Positions 23,094 to 35,120 of a DNA stretch of 64,000 nucleotides are shown here, piece after piece. The notes beneath the pieces are model-generated. The model was not told the origin of the DNA. It ran no database searches and saw nothing but the letters and a program-made list of their open reading frames with translations. The DNA is taken from contig JAMPIV010005816.1 in assembly GCA_024509875.1 (NCBI GenBank), positions 205,001-269,000 on the forward strand, given 5' to 3'. Origin of the DNA: Oreohelix idahoensis. Its lineage: Eukaryota > Mollusca > Gastropoda > Stylommatophora > Oreohelicidae. A program made the translations under genes and the position numbers. Every line of letters starts with the position of its first letter. The first letter of the stretch is position 1.

Positions 23094-24255
23094 TCAGACG
23101 TCCACTTGAATGTTCTCAAAGAAAGCAGTAGTCAGTTTGAGGCTATTTGAATCCGTGTAAAGCTTTTCCACGAAAGGAGCTGGCGTCGGCCATATGCACT
23201 TTCTCTGTACCACATATAAGGGGCAACTTTGAAGCAGATGTTCAGCAGTCATTTTATCAGTGCCACAGTTACACTGATCGGTAGTTCCTATCTTTAGCTT
23301 GTTGAATAGATGGTATCTCAATCTGTTGTGGCCAGTGCGGAGTCTGAAGATTACCACGTGTTCTTTTCTGTGGAGCTGGTAGTAAGCATCATTCTGTGTG
23401 TGCCCTGGATGTTCTACATTCCATTTGTTTCTGTAACTGATTCTGGTAAAACTCTTTGCCTCCTCAAAAGTTATGCTTGCATCAGGCTGAGGTAAATGTG
23501 AACCTTCTTTTGCCATTCTGTCAGCCTCTTCATTGCCGGCGATGTTACAATGCGATGGGATCCATTGGATCACAATACTTTTGAATCGTTGACAAAGTTT
23601 GTGGAGCACTACTCTGAGATCATCCAGGTCTGTATTATTTTGGCTTTTCAACGTTGCAATTACTGACTGTGCATCAGTAAAGAAAGCAACTTGTCTCTCT
23701 GACCTTTCTTCTGTCAATATAACCTCTGCTGCAGTTTTCAAGGCCTCTGCTTCTGCTCTGAAGTTGCTGGAGAATCGTCCTGTCGCCACTGACAGCCTTT
23801 TTTCTGCACCAGTGCTTAAGGTCAGAAAGACACCCCCACCTCCATTTTCTGTTGCATTTGTTGCTGATCCATCTGTGTATGCATGGGTCCAGGTGTTGCG
23901 TGGATAATGTGTCTCTATGTATTTTGTCGCTATGGATTTTCTATCTGTTGCAGTTTGGCTCTTTTTACTTTCAATTCCAGGAATGTTTTCTATCATTTTA
24001 GGGAAACGATTTTGTTTCCAAACTGGAAGCTTGTGTGCAGTGTAGATGAGTTTAACAGTGAATATTTCATCCATGGATACTGCTCTCATTTGTGATTTGG
24101 TTGATTCTACAAAATTACTTCGTTTGAGTCTTTGCCTTCTAAGAGCATTTATTCTATGGCACATTGGGTGGTCTATTAGTCTTTTGAATTTTTCGGCCTG
24201 TTGCTGAGCCCTGCAGTCTCTTCTATCTGTCATTGGCTGGAGGCAAGTAATCTTT
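23094..24255 (-). mobile_element. truncated LINE (family F) with intact RNase H domain
   Basis: An uninterrupted minus-strand frame of 379 residues, plus about 6 more upstream codons, encodes the 3' part of a non-LTR retrotransposon pol protein of the Jockey/I type. After a linker comes an RNase HI domain at residues about 115-245. The catalytic acids are visible: D121 (YTDGSA), E161 or E163 (RAEAEAL), D187 (FFTDAQS) and D238 (NEEADRMAKEG). RNase H removes the RNA strand of the cDNA hybrid. A C-terminal zinc-binding cluster (CNCG...EH....SC, residues about 319-335) follows. The RT and endonuclease are missing because the copy is 5'-truncated at about 24255, next to a (TTA)n run. The 3' side ends in (GAA)n and (TAA)n at 23057-23088, a likely LINE tail. 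It is related to the split element at 34000-47941. Confidence 0.88.
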
Positions 24256-25831
24256 TCTTTTATTATTATTATTATTATGAATTTCCCAACCTAATACACA
24301 ATTTTACAGAACTGTGCATTTTATACGTGTTAAATGCACATACAAAATTGGAAAATCTACATGTTACCCCTTCAATGTGTATTTATATCCAGACTTGGAT
24401 GCACAAAGTGGCCTTAGTATGCCCTGCAACAGTTTGAGATGCAGTCTTTCTCCAGTGAGATAAGGTTACTTTTTAAAGTACACTCCAAACTTTTAACATT
24501 TGTGGAACGTTTCCTTGGACTGAGATTTTATTAGTAGTCTTATATTGTTATGTTCCCAGTTACTACTTTAATCTGTTCACGACCTATAAAGAAAAAAACA
24601 TAATATTAACTGCTATCTTGTCGTCTGATCTCTCTTGCGAAGATGCAAATGAAGTGGGGAATCTCAAGAACACTTCCGTTTTTAAAGTTAAAATTTTGCC
24701 CTTGCAAAACCCACCTCGCCAGTTTATTTTGAATGGGCGCATTGACAAATTAGTTTATTCTTTAATTTTAAGCCAACCACAAGGTAAGGCGTCTTATTTT
24801 AGTAAATGTAACTCCTATGTATCATGATAACTATTGGTATGGTCATATAAGGCAGTGCAACTAATTGCTACCTTTGGCAGAAACAATAATGTCAAACGAC
24901 CTGCCCTATATCTTCAATATTGTTATAATCAGGAAATATTTAAATGTTGTCGATTTTTGTGTACGTCATGTGCACCAGATTAACATTCATTCTCTTAAAA
25001 CCGTCTTACACCAGACTGACTGGAAACAATTACGTCATCTTAATATGGTGCGTAGACTCTTAAGTTGTGATATCAATATCCACTTGACTAATCGTATCAG
25101 TTTGCCTAAATATATCAGCATTCCTTTCTACTCCGAAATATCTTGACGGAAGCATACCGATTGAAGTATCTATCAAGTTTCAGCGTCTTAAGTCAACAAG
25201 CTGCTGGCGAACCAAAAAATGTGTCAATTTGTTTTTAATCTTATTTTTCGTCGCCTTCGCTAAACTGTGACTTTATTGTTTACGCCTGGCAAAGCAGGTA
25301 AAATATAGAATGGTTTTATGAAGTATTATCGACAGTTACTGACATAGAAGAGTGGATTTATAGGTGCCCAGAACAAAAATTACCGAGTAAATAAGACTGC
25401 TGTTATGGTTTTTTTTTTTTGGATAAGAGATGTCCTCTATCAGTGCTGGGCAAAGCAACAGGTGATGTCCCACTGTTCCATATGGGTGTTTGCTGTGTCT
25501 AAAGTTTGGATTTTCGAAACCTTCACTATTCAGTGTACGACATACATGACTTGACAGGTTTTTTAATATATCCATATTACTGTTGTAAGTCAGCTGTGAT
25601 AAGCTCATTGGTGTTTTGTGTTTTTCATTACCCCACGCGGCTCATATCATCTACCCGCCTCATGGCAGGCGAGTAACGAAATAGGACAATGTGCATCAAA
25701 GGGAAAAAAAGCTAACGTTACAAGCACGCTGGCATCGCCAAAGACACAATAATAATCACAGGAGAGCGATGTAATAAGTGAATAAATCTAAAGGCACTAC
25801 AAATAATAAGACCCTTTTAAAGAAATAACCG
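24256..25831. other. unassigned DNA
   Basis: Short plus-strand frames at 24618-24827 and 24865-25146 have no recognisable domain. No RNA gene or repeat was identified. Confidence 0.3.
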
Positions 25832-26038
25832 ATCATCATTATCACAATCATCATTATCACAATCATCATTATCACAATCATCATTATCACAATCATCATT
25901 ATCACAGTCATCATTATCACAGTCATCATTATCACAATCATCATTATCACAATGATCATTATCACAATCATCATTATCACAATCATCATTATCACAATCA
26001 TCATTATCACAATCATCATTATCACAGTCATCATTATT
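25832..26038. repeat. 15-bp minisatellite, about 14 copies
   Basis: The monomer is atcatcattatcaca with occasional a-to-g change (cacaatc or cacagtc). It ends about 25 bases before recognisable LINE B sequence. Frames made of repeated NDDCD or VIMMI are by-products of a 15-bp period. Confidence 0.95.
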
Positions 26039-26064
26039 GTAACCACTCTTCAGTCCACTAAGCA

Positions 26065-26600
26065 ACATAGGTTTTCAACAAACTTATGCCATATTAGAAG
26101 AAGTGAACATCTTTAAATATCTGGGGTCCACTATATGTAGTGATGGAAGATCAGGTAAAGACATCAAGACAAGACTTGAGATGGCCTCAGCTGCCATGAC
26201 ACGGCTGAATGGGATCTGGAAAAGTAACATCAGTTTTCCTGTGAAGATCAAATTTTACAAATCACTTGTATTATCTATTCTCTTGTATTGGTGTGAGGGC
26301 TGGACACTCACTGCAGATACAGAGCGAAGGATTCAGGCTTTCGAGTATAAATGTTATAGACGAATTTGCGCATTTGCTATAAAGAGCACAAAACAAATGT
26401 CTGTTAGAGAGAAAATAAACACCTATGCAGGCCACCAAGAACCACTTTTGTCAGTAGTGAAACGTCGAAAGCTCGCATGGTTTGGGCATGTAACTCGGCA
26501 TGACTCCCTTTCGAAAACGATCCTCCAGGAACAGTCGAAGGTAAACGGAGAAGAGGAAGGCAAAGAAAATCCTGGGCTGATAACATCAAAGAATTGGCGG
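26065..26600 (+). mobile_element. LINE family B, C-terminal RT fragment
   Basis: The frame from about 26070 encodes the thumb and C-terminal part of a non-LTR RT: LEEVNIFKYLGSTICSDGRS, then RLEMASAAMTRLNGIW, KIKFYKSLVLSILLYWCEGW and RRKLAWFGHVTRHDSLSKTI. The polymerase motifs with catalytic Asp lie upstream in the family and are missing. At about 26530 one base is lost, and the adjacent frame carries the expected GKRRRGRQRKSWADNIKE segment up to the start of the 30-bp array. It is a 5'-truncated dead fragment, flanked by one minisatellite on each side. Confidence 0.85.
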
Positions 26601-29010
26601 GTTCGTGTCATCAGGTCCATATAAGTGATGGTTCGTATCATCAGGTCCATATAAGTGATGGTTCGTGTCATCAGGTCCATATAAGTGATGGTTCGTGTCA
26701 TCAGGTCCATATAAGTGATGGTTCGTGTCATCAGGTCCATATAAGTGATGGTTCGTGTCATCAGGTCCATATAAGTGATGGTTCGTGTCATCAGGTCCAT
26801 ATAAGTGATGGTTCGTGTCATCAGGTCCATATAAGTGATGGTTCGTATCATCAGGTCCATATAAGTGACGGTTCGTATCATCAGGTCCATATAAGTGACG
26901 GTTCGTGTCATCAGGTCCATATAAGTGATGGTTCGTGTCATCAGGTCCATATAAGTGATGGTTCGTATCATCAGGTCCATATAAGTGATGGTTCGTATCA
27001 TCAGGTCCATATAAGTGATGGTTCGTGTCATCAGGTCCATATAAGTGATGGTTCGTATCATCAGGTCCATATAAATGATGGTTCGTGTCGTCAGGTCCAT
27101 ATAAGTGATGGTTCGTGTCATCAGGTCCATATAAGTGATGGTTCGTATCATCAGGTCCATATAAGTGATGGTTCGTATCATCAGGTCCATATAAGTGATG
27201 GTTCGTATCATCAGGTCCATATAAGTGATGGTTCGTATCATCAGGTCCATATAAGTGATGGTTCGTGTCATCAGGTCCATATAAGTGATGGTTCGTATCA
27301 TCAGGTCCATATAAGTGACGGTTCGTGTCATCAGGTCCATATAAGTGATGGTTCGTGTCATCAGGTCCATATAAGTGATGGTTCGTGTCATCAGGTCCAT
27401 ATAAGTGATGGTTCGTGTCATCAGGTCCATATAAGTGATGGTTCGTGTCATCAGGTTCGTGTCATCAGGTCCATATAAGTGATGGTTCGTGTCATCAGGT
27501 CCATATAAGTGATGGTTCGTGTCATCAGGTCCATATAAGTGATGGTTCGTATCATCAGGTCCATATAAGTGATGGTTCGTGTCATCAGGTCCATATAAGT
27601 GATGGTTCGTATCATCAGGTCCATATAAGTGATGGTTCGTGTCATCAGGTCCATATAAGTGATGGTTCGTGTCATCAGGTCCATATAAGTGATGGTTCGT
27701 ATCATCAGGTCCATATAAGTGATGGTTCGTATCATCAGGTCCATATAAGTGATGGTTCGTATCATCAGGTCCATATAAGTGACGGTTCGTGTCATCAGGT
27801 CCATATAAGTGATGGTTCGTGTCATCAGGTCCATATAAGTGACGGTTCGTATCATCAGGTCCATATAAGTGACGGTTCGTGTCATCAGGTCCATATAAGT
27901 GATGGTTCGTGTCATCAGGTCCATATAAGTGATGGTTCGTGTCATCAGGTCCATATAAGTGATGGTTCATATAAGTGATGGTTCTGTGTTTCATCAGGTC
28001 CATATAAGTGATGGTTCGTGTCATCAGGTCCATATAAGTGATGGTTCGTGTCATCAGGTCCATATAAGTGATGGTTCGTGTCATCAGGTCCATATAAGTG
28101 ATGGTTCGTGTCATCAGGTCCATATAAGTGATGGTTCGTGTCGTCAGGTCCATATAAGTGATGGTTCGTGTCATCAGGTCCATATAAGTGATGGTTCGTG
28201 TCATCAGGTCCATATAAGTGATGGTTCGTGTCGTCAGGTCCATATAAGTGATGGTTCGTGTCATCAGGTCCATATAAGTGATGGTTCGTGTCATCAGGTC
28301 CATATAAGTGATGGTTCGTGTCATCAGGTCCATATAAGTGATGGTTCGTGTCATCAGGTCCATATAAGTGATGGTTCGTGTCATCAGGTCCATATAAGTG
28401 ATGGTTCGTGTCATCAGGTCCATATAAGTGATGGTTCGTGTCATCAGGTCCATATAAGTGATGGTTCGTGTCATCAGGTCCATATAAGTGATGGTTCGTG
28501 TCGTCAGGTCCATATAAGTGATGGTTCGTGTCGTCAGGTCCATATAAGTGATGGTTCGTGTCGTCAGGTCCATATAAGTGATGGTTCGTGTCATCAGGTC
28601 CATATAAGTGATGGTTCGTGTCATCAGGTCCATATAAGTGATGGTTCGTGTCGTCAGGTCCATATAAGTGATGGTTCGTGTCGTCAGGTCCATATAAGTG
28701 ATGGTTCGTGTCATCAGGTCCATATAAGTGATGGTTCGTGTCATCAGGTCCATATAAGTGATGGTTCGTTCATTCAGGTCGTGTCGTGTCGTCAGGTCCA
28801 TATAAGTGATGGTTCGTGTCGTCAGGTCAGTATAAGTATAAGTGATAAGAAATGATGTTCGTGTCGTCAGGTCCATATATAAGTGATGGCTCGTGTCATC
28901 AGGTCCATATAAGTGATGGTTCGTGTCATCAGGTCCATATAAGTGATGGTTCGTGTCGTCAGTGGGGGCCATATAAGTGATGGTTTTGGTCATCAGGTCC
29001 ATGATAAGTC
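26600..29010. repeat. 30-bp minisatellite, about 80 copies
   Basis: The monomer is ggttcgtgtcatcag gtccatataagtgat (30 bp). Because 30 is a multiple of three, several frames stay open on both strands for hundreds of codons; these are not genes. Variants are not random: gtatca monomers are limited to about 26620-27870, while gtgtcg monomers concentrate at 28140-28960. The regular phase breaks near 27456, 27967-27990 and 28765-28880. The array begins within a few codons of the end of the LINE B fragment. A link between monomer and LINE sequence is not evident here. Confidence 0.95.
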
Positions 29011-29876
29011 GTTATTGGCCAATGACCATTAGAAAACATAAATCGCTTGATCGAGTTTACACAAGCGCCAATGAATACACAAAAAAGCGGGTAAGTTTTT
29101 TACCATTGCTTGTTTTTGTGGTGCCACGAACACCCAATTTTACATGGGACACACATTAGGAATGTTCTTTTTGAGATCCTTTCTTCAAATAAATATTTGG
29201 ACGAGGCCTGTAACGCCTGTGTACCGTGACCGAAACATACCCAGTAGAAATTCCTAATTTGGGGAGTTTTGTCCCCCAGCTTTTCTTTGCCACCCCATTG
29301 TGTGGGTTTTCACTTAGTAATCTCAGCCTTGTCCCTACAGAAAGTTTCCATAATTCGATATTTTATTGGGACCTAATGGATCACTCGTTCTTGCCATTCT
29401 TAAACAGGTCATGTATGCCCCGATCAGGTGCACATATTAAGGAAACATGACAATGACCCAAATATGTTCAGCTGTTTACCCCCAAAGCACTCTGCAAGAG
29501 AAGAATGTGATAGTGCGGAAGTGGCCCTGCAACATTCCCGATCAAAACCCAATCGTGATGAAAAATTTGGGCACTACTCAAGAATCATTTTAAAAAGAGT
29601 GGACTCAGAGATGTTAAAACAATTTAAGAAGGTAGCATGAAAATCATACTGGGTCCAAGTTTTAACTCTTTTGGTTTACAAACATTTGTACAGGAAGTAT
29701 GCCTGGCCGCATCCAGGCTAAACTCTTGCTTGGAGTAAGGCAACATTATAGTTGTAGAAACCACTTTTTCATAGATTTCAGATTCAATCTAACTCACAAG
29801 TTTTTATTATTATTTGCTTCTATGAGTGTGCAATGTAGCGTTGCGAAAATATGACTGGATGTTTTTTGCAAAGTAT
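29011..29876. other. unassigned DNA with two unrecognised short frames
   Basis: Plus-strand frames at 29226-29450 and 29428-29640 have protein-like composition, and AG acceptor-like sites lie nearby (for example ttgtccctacag near 29340). No family was recognised. They could be decayed transposon sequence. Confidence 0.25.
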
Positions 29877-29877
29877 G

Positions 29878-29952
<75 letters not shown>
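29877..29952. repeat. (TA)n microsatellite
   Basis: About 76 bases of TA with a single TT interruption. Confidence 0.97.
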
Positions 29953-29953
<1 letters not shown>

Positions 29954-30215
29954 CAAGAGATTAGTAAGCTGCACATGCAATAGTCATTATTCCTGATGAA
30001 ACAATCTGAAGAACATCAGAAACACAAAATATGACAGGTCAGTTCTAAACAAGAGATTCAGTGTAATGAATCTATTCTAGTATACAACCAGTTAGTATCA
30101 CAGCGATACGACGACAACAAATGTCGTGCTCACAAAAAGGTTTCTTTTATCTTGCAAATATGCGTAAATGATTTTTAAAACTGAGGTCCGTAAACCTGTT
30201 CTCTTATATAATATC

Positions 30216-30510
30216 TTAGGACCCGCGGTATAACAGTGGTTAATGCAATGGCTTCCTAGCTCAGTGGTCCATGGTTTGATCCCAGTTGACGGGAGATTTA
30301 TTAGACCGCAAACGGCTCCGGGGTCGACCCAACCTCATGAATTGGGTACCAGAATAATTCTGGGAAGGTTACGGCGGCCGGCGTGATGCTAACCGCATCA
30401 CGCCCCATCACGCCTAATGTGCCGATAGTCGAGAAAATTTGAGCCTAACACCATATTCCCAATATGCTTCAATGGGCGTGTAAACGGGATCCTTTACCTA
30501 CCTATTCAAT
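30216..30510 (+). mobile_element. tRNA-derived SINE
   Basis: The head has a good box A-like segment (TATAACAGTGGTTAATGC, near 30229) and a box B-like segment (TGGTTTGATCCC, near 30271). A conserved-looking core follows, with ctcatgaattgggtaccag and aattctgggaaggtta, as in SINEs with a shared central domain. The body ends near ggatcctttacctacct. The tRNA-derived head drives RNA polymerase III transcription; movement depends on a partner LINE. Family name not assigned. Confidence 0.75.
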
Positions 30511-32426
30511 CTTGATCTCAATAAAAAAGACACTTGATTAAACAAAGAAAACTAGCAATGCAAATACAATGAACAATACTGATGATGTTGGGAGACTAAA
30601 TCGCTTTACAAACGGAGCAGCACCGTAGGCGATTAATGACAGATAAAATGACACAGAAATAGATTATTATATACAAACCGTATCTGTTAGCTAACGATAA
30701 TAAACGATATTGTCAGTCTAATGGATGTACCAAATAGCAAGAAAAAAACTAAAGAATACAACAATTAAACAAAATGAAAACAAATACTGGTATCAATATG
30801 ACCCTTTGTATACAAACAAGACATTCACCGCTAATACACTCATAATGCGCAAGCTGAGTTATGCTGGGCAACATATAGGGTCAACTCTCTGTGCCTGTAC
30901 CCCGTTACACAACAGACAATGCCACTCCCTTACAGAAACCAGTTTCACCGATCCTTCCTTTCATGCAAGAAAAAACGAAAATATTAAACTCGCAACCTTT
31001 TCCACACTTGATCAAGAATATCTCAATAAAGACGAAACAAAAACCAACAATAGACAATGAAATGATCAGATCTGTTGCAAATCTATATCAAGGCGAACAG
31101 AGTGAATCAGCTTGTGAATAAGTGATCTTGATATATATATAGACTCAACAGTTTGTGAGGAAGTAATCTTGATTCAGGAAAAACGCTTCTGAGTGAGTTG
31201 AACTTGATATATAGGAGAATCCACATTGTGCGTGATTTAACTTGACCAGGCGGTAAACTGCTGGATGACATGAACTGTATATATTTATGCGAATCAATTT
31301 CTGAGCAATTGATAAACATGTGAAAAACTGCTGCTCCACCAACGTATACAAAAGCGAAAGCGTGGATATCTTCCTTTTAACTTAAGAATTGTGTAATGTC
31401 CTATCTTGTGATTTCTGCAGTCCGGACGTACGCTATGCTAGCTTCTTTTTGATTAGCCGGCAAATCACGTAATGTGTAGACGCAGACTTCTGCAGGACTG
31501 CAGACACATAAGTGGTTCTATAAGTTTTACTAAAATATTAGTAATTGACTTTCTGTTTTATCTTATACCGCACTGAATTATATTTCCACACAGAAATGAA
31601 ATCGTTGAACAGGCTGAGAACACGCTGTGAATTGGGAGACTCTAATCTCCGCGGGTTTTGGAAACTCCATACTGACTGTTGGCTAACTTGTTATTATATT
31701 TCGTGTTGCCAGTATGTAAGAAGTCGTGGACTGTGTCCGGTGGCTTAGCCCTCTAATCCAGAAACTAGTCGCTCATTCTGATCTGCGACATCGACATGCA
31801 TGCGTGCAATTTCAGTTAACGTCAAATGTTAAAAGTAGGTGATCTCTCGTAACAAACTTTTCAACTCCTGTGCTGGGTGTTCGGTTGCAGACAAACTGTG
31901 GTTTTAGATTGACCGCTTGCTACAGAAATTGTCCGCCCATGGCCATCAAACTTTCGGTTGAGAAAATTCGTTGCCCTCTTTTATTTCCTTGTCATTTGGC
32001 CCGCGATTGGATTTCCTTTAATCTGTTCATTCATTGTCTCACCACGAACAAGACTTCTAAGTTTCTTAGCTGATATCACAGTCTGTCATCTGGTAACAAA
32101 CACTGAATTGGTTACACGTCTTTTGTTGTCGATCGTTCTGGCGAGCATGCTATTGTACAAATATGATGATACTCGTTGAGTCGAAACAGAGGATTAAAAT
32201 ATCAAATGAATTCTTTCTATAGCCCAGCTGGCCACCTTCCGCGCTAACAATAATGTCAAATGGGTCATGCGTGTTCCAAACGATAAGTCAGGTTGGGAAA
32301 TATCAAAGGTGTGTAAGAGCCGTGATTAAGAAAGATAACTTTAAAAATGACGACAGAGCAAAAATGAGAAAAACATAAAATAAAAACGATGACGAAAAAT
32401 GTACAAGATGATAAAGTCTATGAACA
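30511..32426. other. unassigned DNA
   Basis: Frames at 30725-31060 (plus, 111 residues) and 31958-32179 (plus, hydrophobic) match nothing I know. No repeat structure was recognised. Confidence 0.25.
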
Positions 32427-33310
32427 ATTGATCACACTTGCATAGAATAGGCAGATTGAGATGGTATGACAAGATCATTAACATCACACTTGTATAGAAT
32501 AGGAAGATTGAGGTGGTATGACAATATCATTACCATCACACTTGTATAGAATAAGCAGATTGAGATGGTATGACAAGATCATTAACATCACACTTGTATA
32601 GAATAGGAAGATTGAGGTGGTATGACAAGATCATTACCATCACACTTGTATAGAATAGGAAGATTGAGGTGGTATGACAAGATCATTACCATCACACTTG
32701 TATAGAATAGGAAGATTGAGGTGGTATGACAAGATCATTAACATCACACTTGCATAGAATAGGAAGATTGAGGTGGTATGACAAGATCATTAATATCACA
32801 CTTGTATAGAATAGGAAGATTGATGTTTTATGACAAGATCATTAACATCACACTTCTGAAGAATAAGAAGATTGAGGTAGTATGGCAAGATCATTAACAT
32901 TACACTTGTATAGAACAGGAAGATTGAGGTGGTACAACAAGACCATTAACATCACACTTGTATAGAATAGGAAGATTGAGGGGGTATGACAAGATCATTA
33001 ACATCACACTTGTATAGAATAGAAAGATTGAGATGGTATGACAAGATCATTAACATCACACTTGTATAAACAGGAAGATTGAGGTGGTATGACAAGATCA
33101 TTAACATCACACTTGTATAGAACAGGAAGATTGAGGCGGTATGACAAGATCATTAACATCACACTTGTATAGAATAGGCAGATTGAGGTGGTATGACAAT
33201 ATCATTAACGTCACACTTGTTTAGAATAGGAAGATTGAGGTAGTATGACAAGATCATTAACATCACGGTTGTATAGAATAAGAAGACTGAGGTGGTATGA
33301 CAAGATCATT
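32427..33310 (+). repeat. 52-bp minisatellite, about 17 copies, derived from LINE C
   Basis: The monomer is about 52 bp: catcacacttgtatagaata followed by ggaagattgaggtggtatga and caagatcattaa. The last unit (about 33260-33310) is in frame with the following LINE fragment and reads LYRIRRLRWYDKIINL, which is LINE C coding sequence. Most units carry small changes such as aggaag, agcaga, or gaggtagt. The period is not a multiple of three, so the array itself is not coding. Confidence 0.9.
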
Positions 33311-33620
33311 AACTTGGAACTGGTGATAAGAACCAGACAAATATCAGTGGAACAATCGATGATAAGAAGACTAAAAAGATGGATAAGATACACATTGACG
33401 AAGCCTGCTGATAGCATCACCAGACAGTCCTTGTTCTAGACTCCACATACTAAGAGATGAGGTAGTGGAAGATTACGGAGCTTATGGAGAAGAGAACTGG
33501 AGACGGACATGAAGGGGATGAAGGTGACATGGACCGACCTTTAACCGATGGCACGTGACAGGAAGACATGACATAAATTGTTGAAGGAAGGCATATGCTC
33601 GTTGGGGGCTGATGGGTGGT
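33260..33620 (+). mobile_element. LINE family C, C-terminal RT fragment
   Basis: The plus strand encodes IRRLRWYDKIINLELVIRTR, then MIRRLKRWIRYTLTKPADSI and TRQSLF, followed by a stop where Trp is expected (TAG for TGG). Across two frame changes come W.RELETDMKGMKVTWTDL and a C-terminal EG.CS segment. This matches the shared end of many invertebrate non-LTR RTs, including the copy at 17770-17945. No polymerase core remains. The 5' part is replaced by the 52-bp array made from its own sequence. Confidence 0.75.
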
Positions 33621-33989
33621 GAATAAATTAATTATCGCGCAATGAAATGACAAACCAAACAAATAGAAAAATACACTGACCTGAGCAATCCCAGTTGCCA
33701 CTGGTGATGATGCCATATAAATACAGCAATGGTCCATTGCGCAACCACAAAGATAAGACAAGCTAAAATACCTGCGTATCTGTGGCTAAGATAACATGCA
33801 ATACATTAGTGCTCAGTGGAATTTTAAAAAAATAAACCTGGATAAAACCTCAACTTAACATGCAACTAACTTGATTTAACATTTAAAATAATATGTTCAA
33901 CTAGCTATTGATCCGTTATTTTCAACCTTCTCCCGCAGACTTTATTTTTGAAGATTCGATTCTGAATCAATTTTCAATGACCTTTGGCC
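33621..33989. other. unassigned DNA
   Basis: Nothing recognised between the LINE C fragment and the 3' end of the LINE F element. Confidence 0.3.
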
Positions 33990-35120
33990 ATATTTTTTAA
34001 CGTTGTTTTTTATTTAATTGAAATGTACTCATATTTTGCTATTGCCAAGTGTTCTTCTTCTTTCGCTCGCTTGAAATATATTGTCTATATCTGCAATGTT
34101 GTTTCTTGTATAAACTTCACTGTCTTTTGTAGTTCATACAGAGGTCCATACAGTTTTGCTTCCAGTGTTGTTTCTCTGGGCCAGTGGGTTTGCCTCAATA
34201 TATCATATTCGGGGCAATCTTGAAGTACGTGCTCCGCAGTCTGGGGTGCCTGTCCACATGTACACATGGCTGAATTGCCAATCTTGAATTTTGTATACAT
34301 GTGGCTGCGGAATCGGTTGTGTCCTGTTCTGAGGCGCAAAATGACAATTTGTTGATCTGTTCATAACTTTGTAGTCATCCTGTGTTGGTGGCTTTCTGAT
34401 TGATTTGATCATCTTTTTCTTCTGATGGTACGTAACTTGTACATCAGGCTGCTCGTCTGCAGCACCTTCTTTAGCCAGTCGGTCCGCTCTCTCGTTTCCT
34501 GGTATTCCACAATGAGACGGCATCCTATGCATGGCGACTCTGCGCTGGTTGCACGGTTCAGAAAGTAGGGCTTGTATATTTGGCAATTTTCTGGACTGAA
34601 GTGCGTGGAGTGCTGATCTTGCATCTGTCAGGAATACTACAGGCTGTGGGCCGAGATTGGTGTTTGTTCAATAATTTCTCAGTTGCCATCTTGATTGCTT
34701 GCATCATAGTTGTTACAGAATTTTCCCGTTGGTACTCTGACCGTATCCTTAGTGTAGTTTGGGTATTCTATGTACACTCCTGCTCCTCCATTCTTTACTG
34801 CATTTTGTGCTGACCCATCAGTGTATACTCGAACCCAGAGGTCCTGTGGGTATTCATCATCCAGGAAACTGAGAGTGACTGTCCTACGTTGCACGCTGTT
34901 CTGTTCATTCCTGTCGAATATTCCTTTCACTTTTGTCAGGATGTGTACTGGTAGTCCAAACTCATCTCCCCAAGGGGTTTGTTATGGCACAGACTTTAGG
35001 GGGCTGTCAACTTCAGGCAGGTCTGAGGATTGTCTACGAAATTGTTTGGCCTGGTGGATAAAGCTGCTTCTTTTCAGTCGCCCCATTGCTAGGTTTTGGA
35101 ATCTGTCCTTCATTGGATGG
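33990..35120 (-). mobile_element. LINE family F 3' half: RNase H part, split from its RT by a gypsy insertion
   Basis: This is the continuation of the RT coding region that ends at 45574. From the insertion point the minus strand encodes a linker (MKDRFQNLAMGRLKRSSF at 35115-35060), then RNase H with the first Asp in VYTDGSA (about 34830) and the last in GNERADRLAKEG (about 34490). The C-terminal MRLRTGHNRFRSHMY and a CTCG...EH....C zinc cluster (about 34320-34210) follow, with the stop at 34085. Frame changes and stops occur near 34990, 34690 and 34350. The 3' flank has an AATAAA-like A-rich tail (about 34010). RNase H and zinc cluster are homologous to the intact copy at 23094-24233. The element is dead. 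Confidence 0.85.
35116..35120 (+). repeat. target-site duplication, left copy (GATGG)
   Basis: The five bases GATGG precede the left LTR and recur directly after the right LTR at 45574-45578. Five bp is the usual size for Ty3/gypsy integrase. Confidence 0.9.

Noticed and set aside
25756..26068. Proteins of repeated NDDCD or VIMMI units
   Set aside because: By-products of the 15-bp minisatellite.
26594..28855. Plus-strand repetitive proteins (294, 177 and 298 codons) with HQVHISDGS-type repeats
   Set aside because: Same 30-bp array, read in another frame. The breaks between them are the array's phase breaks.
26423..29002. A minus-strand open frame of 859 codons made of a repeated 10-residue unit
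   Set aside because: It is produced by the 30-bp minisatellite; open frames also run on the other strand. It ends inside antisense LINE sequence and has no domain.
26600..29010. CRISPR-like array of regular direct repeats
   Set aside because: Repeats are head-to-tail with no unique spacers, there are no cas genes, and the setting is an animal genome.
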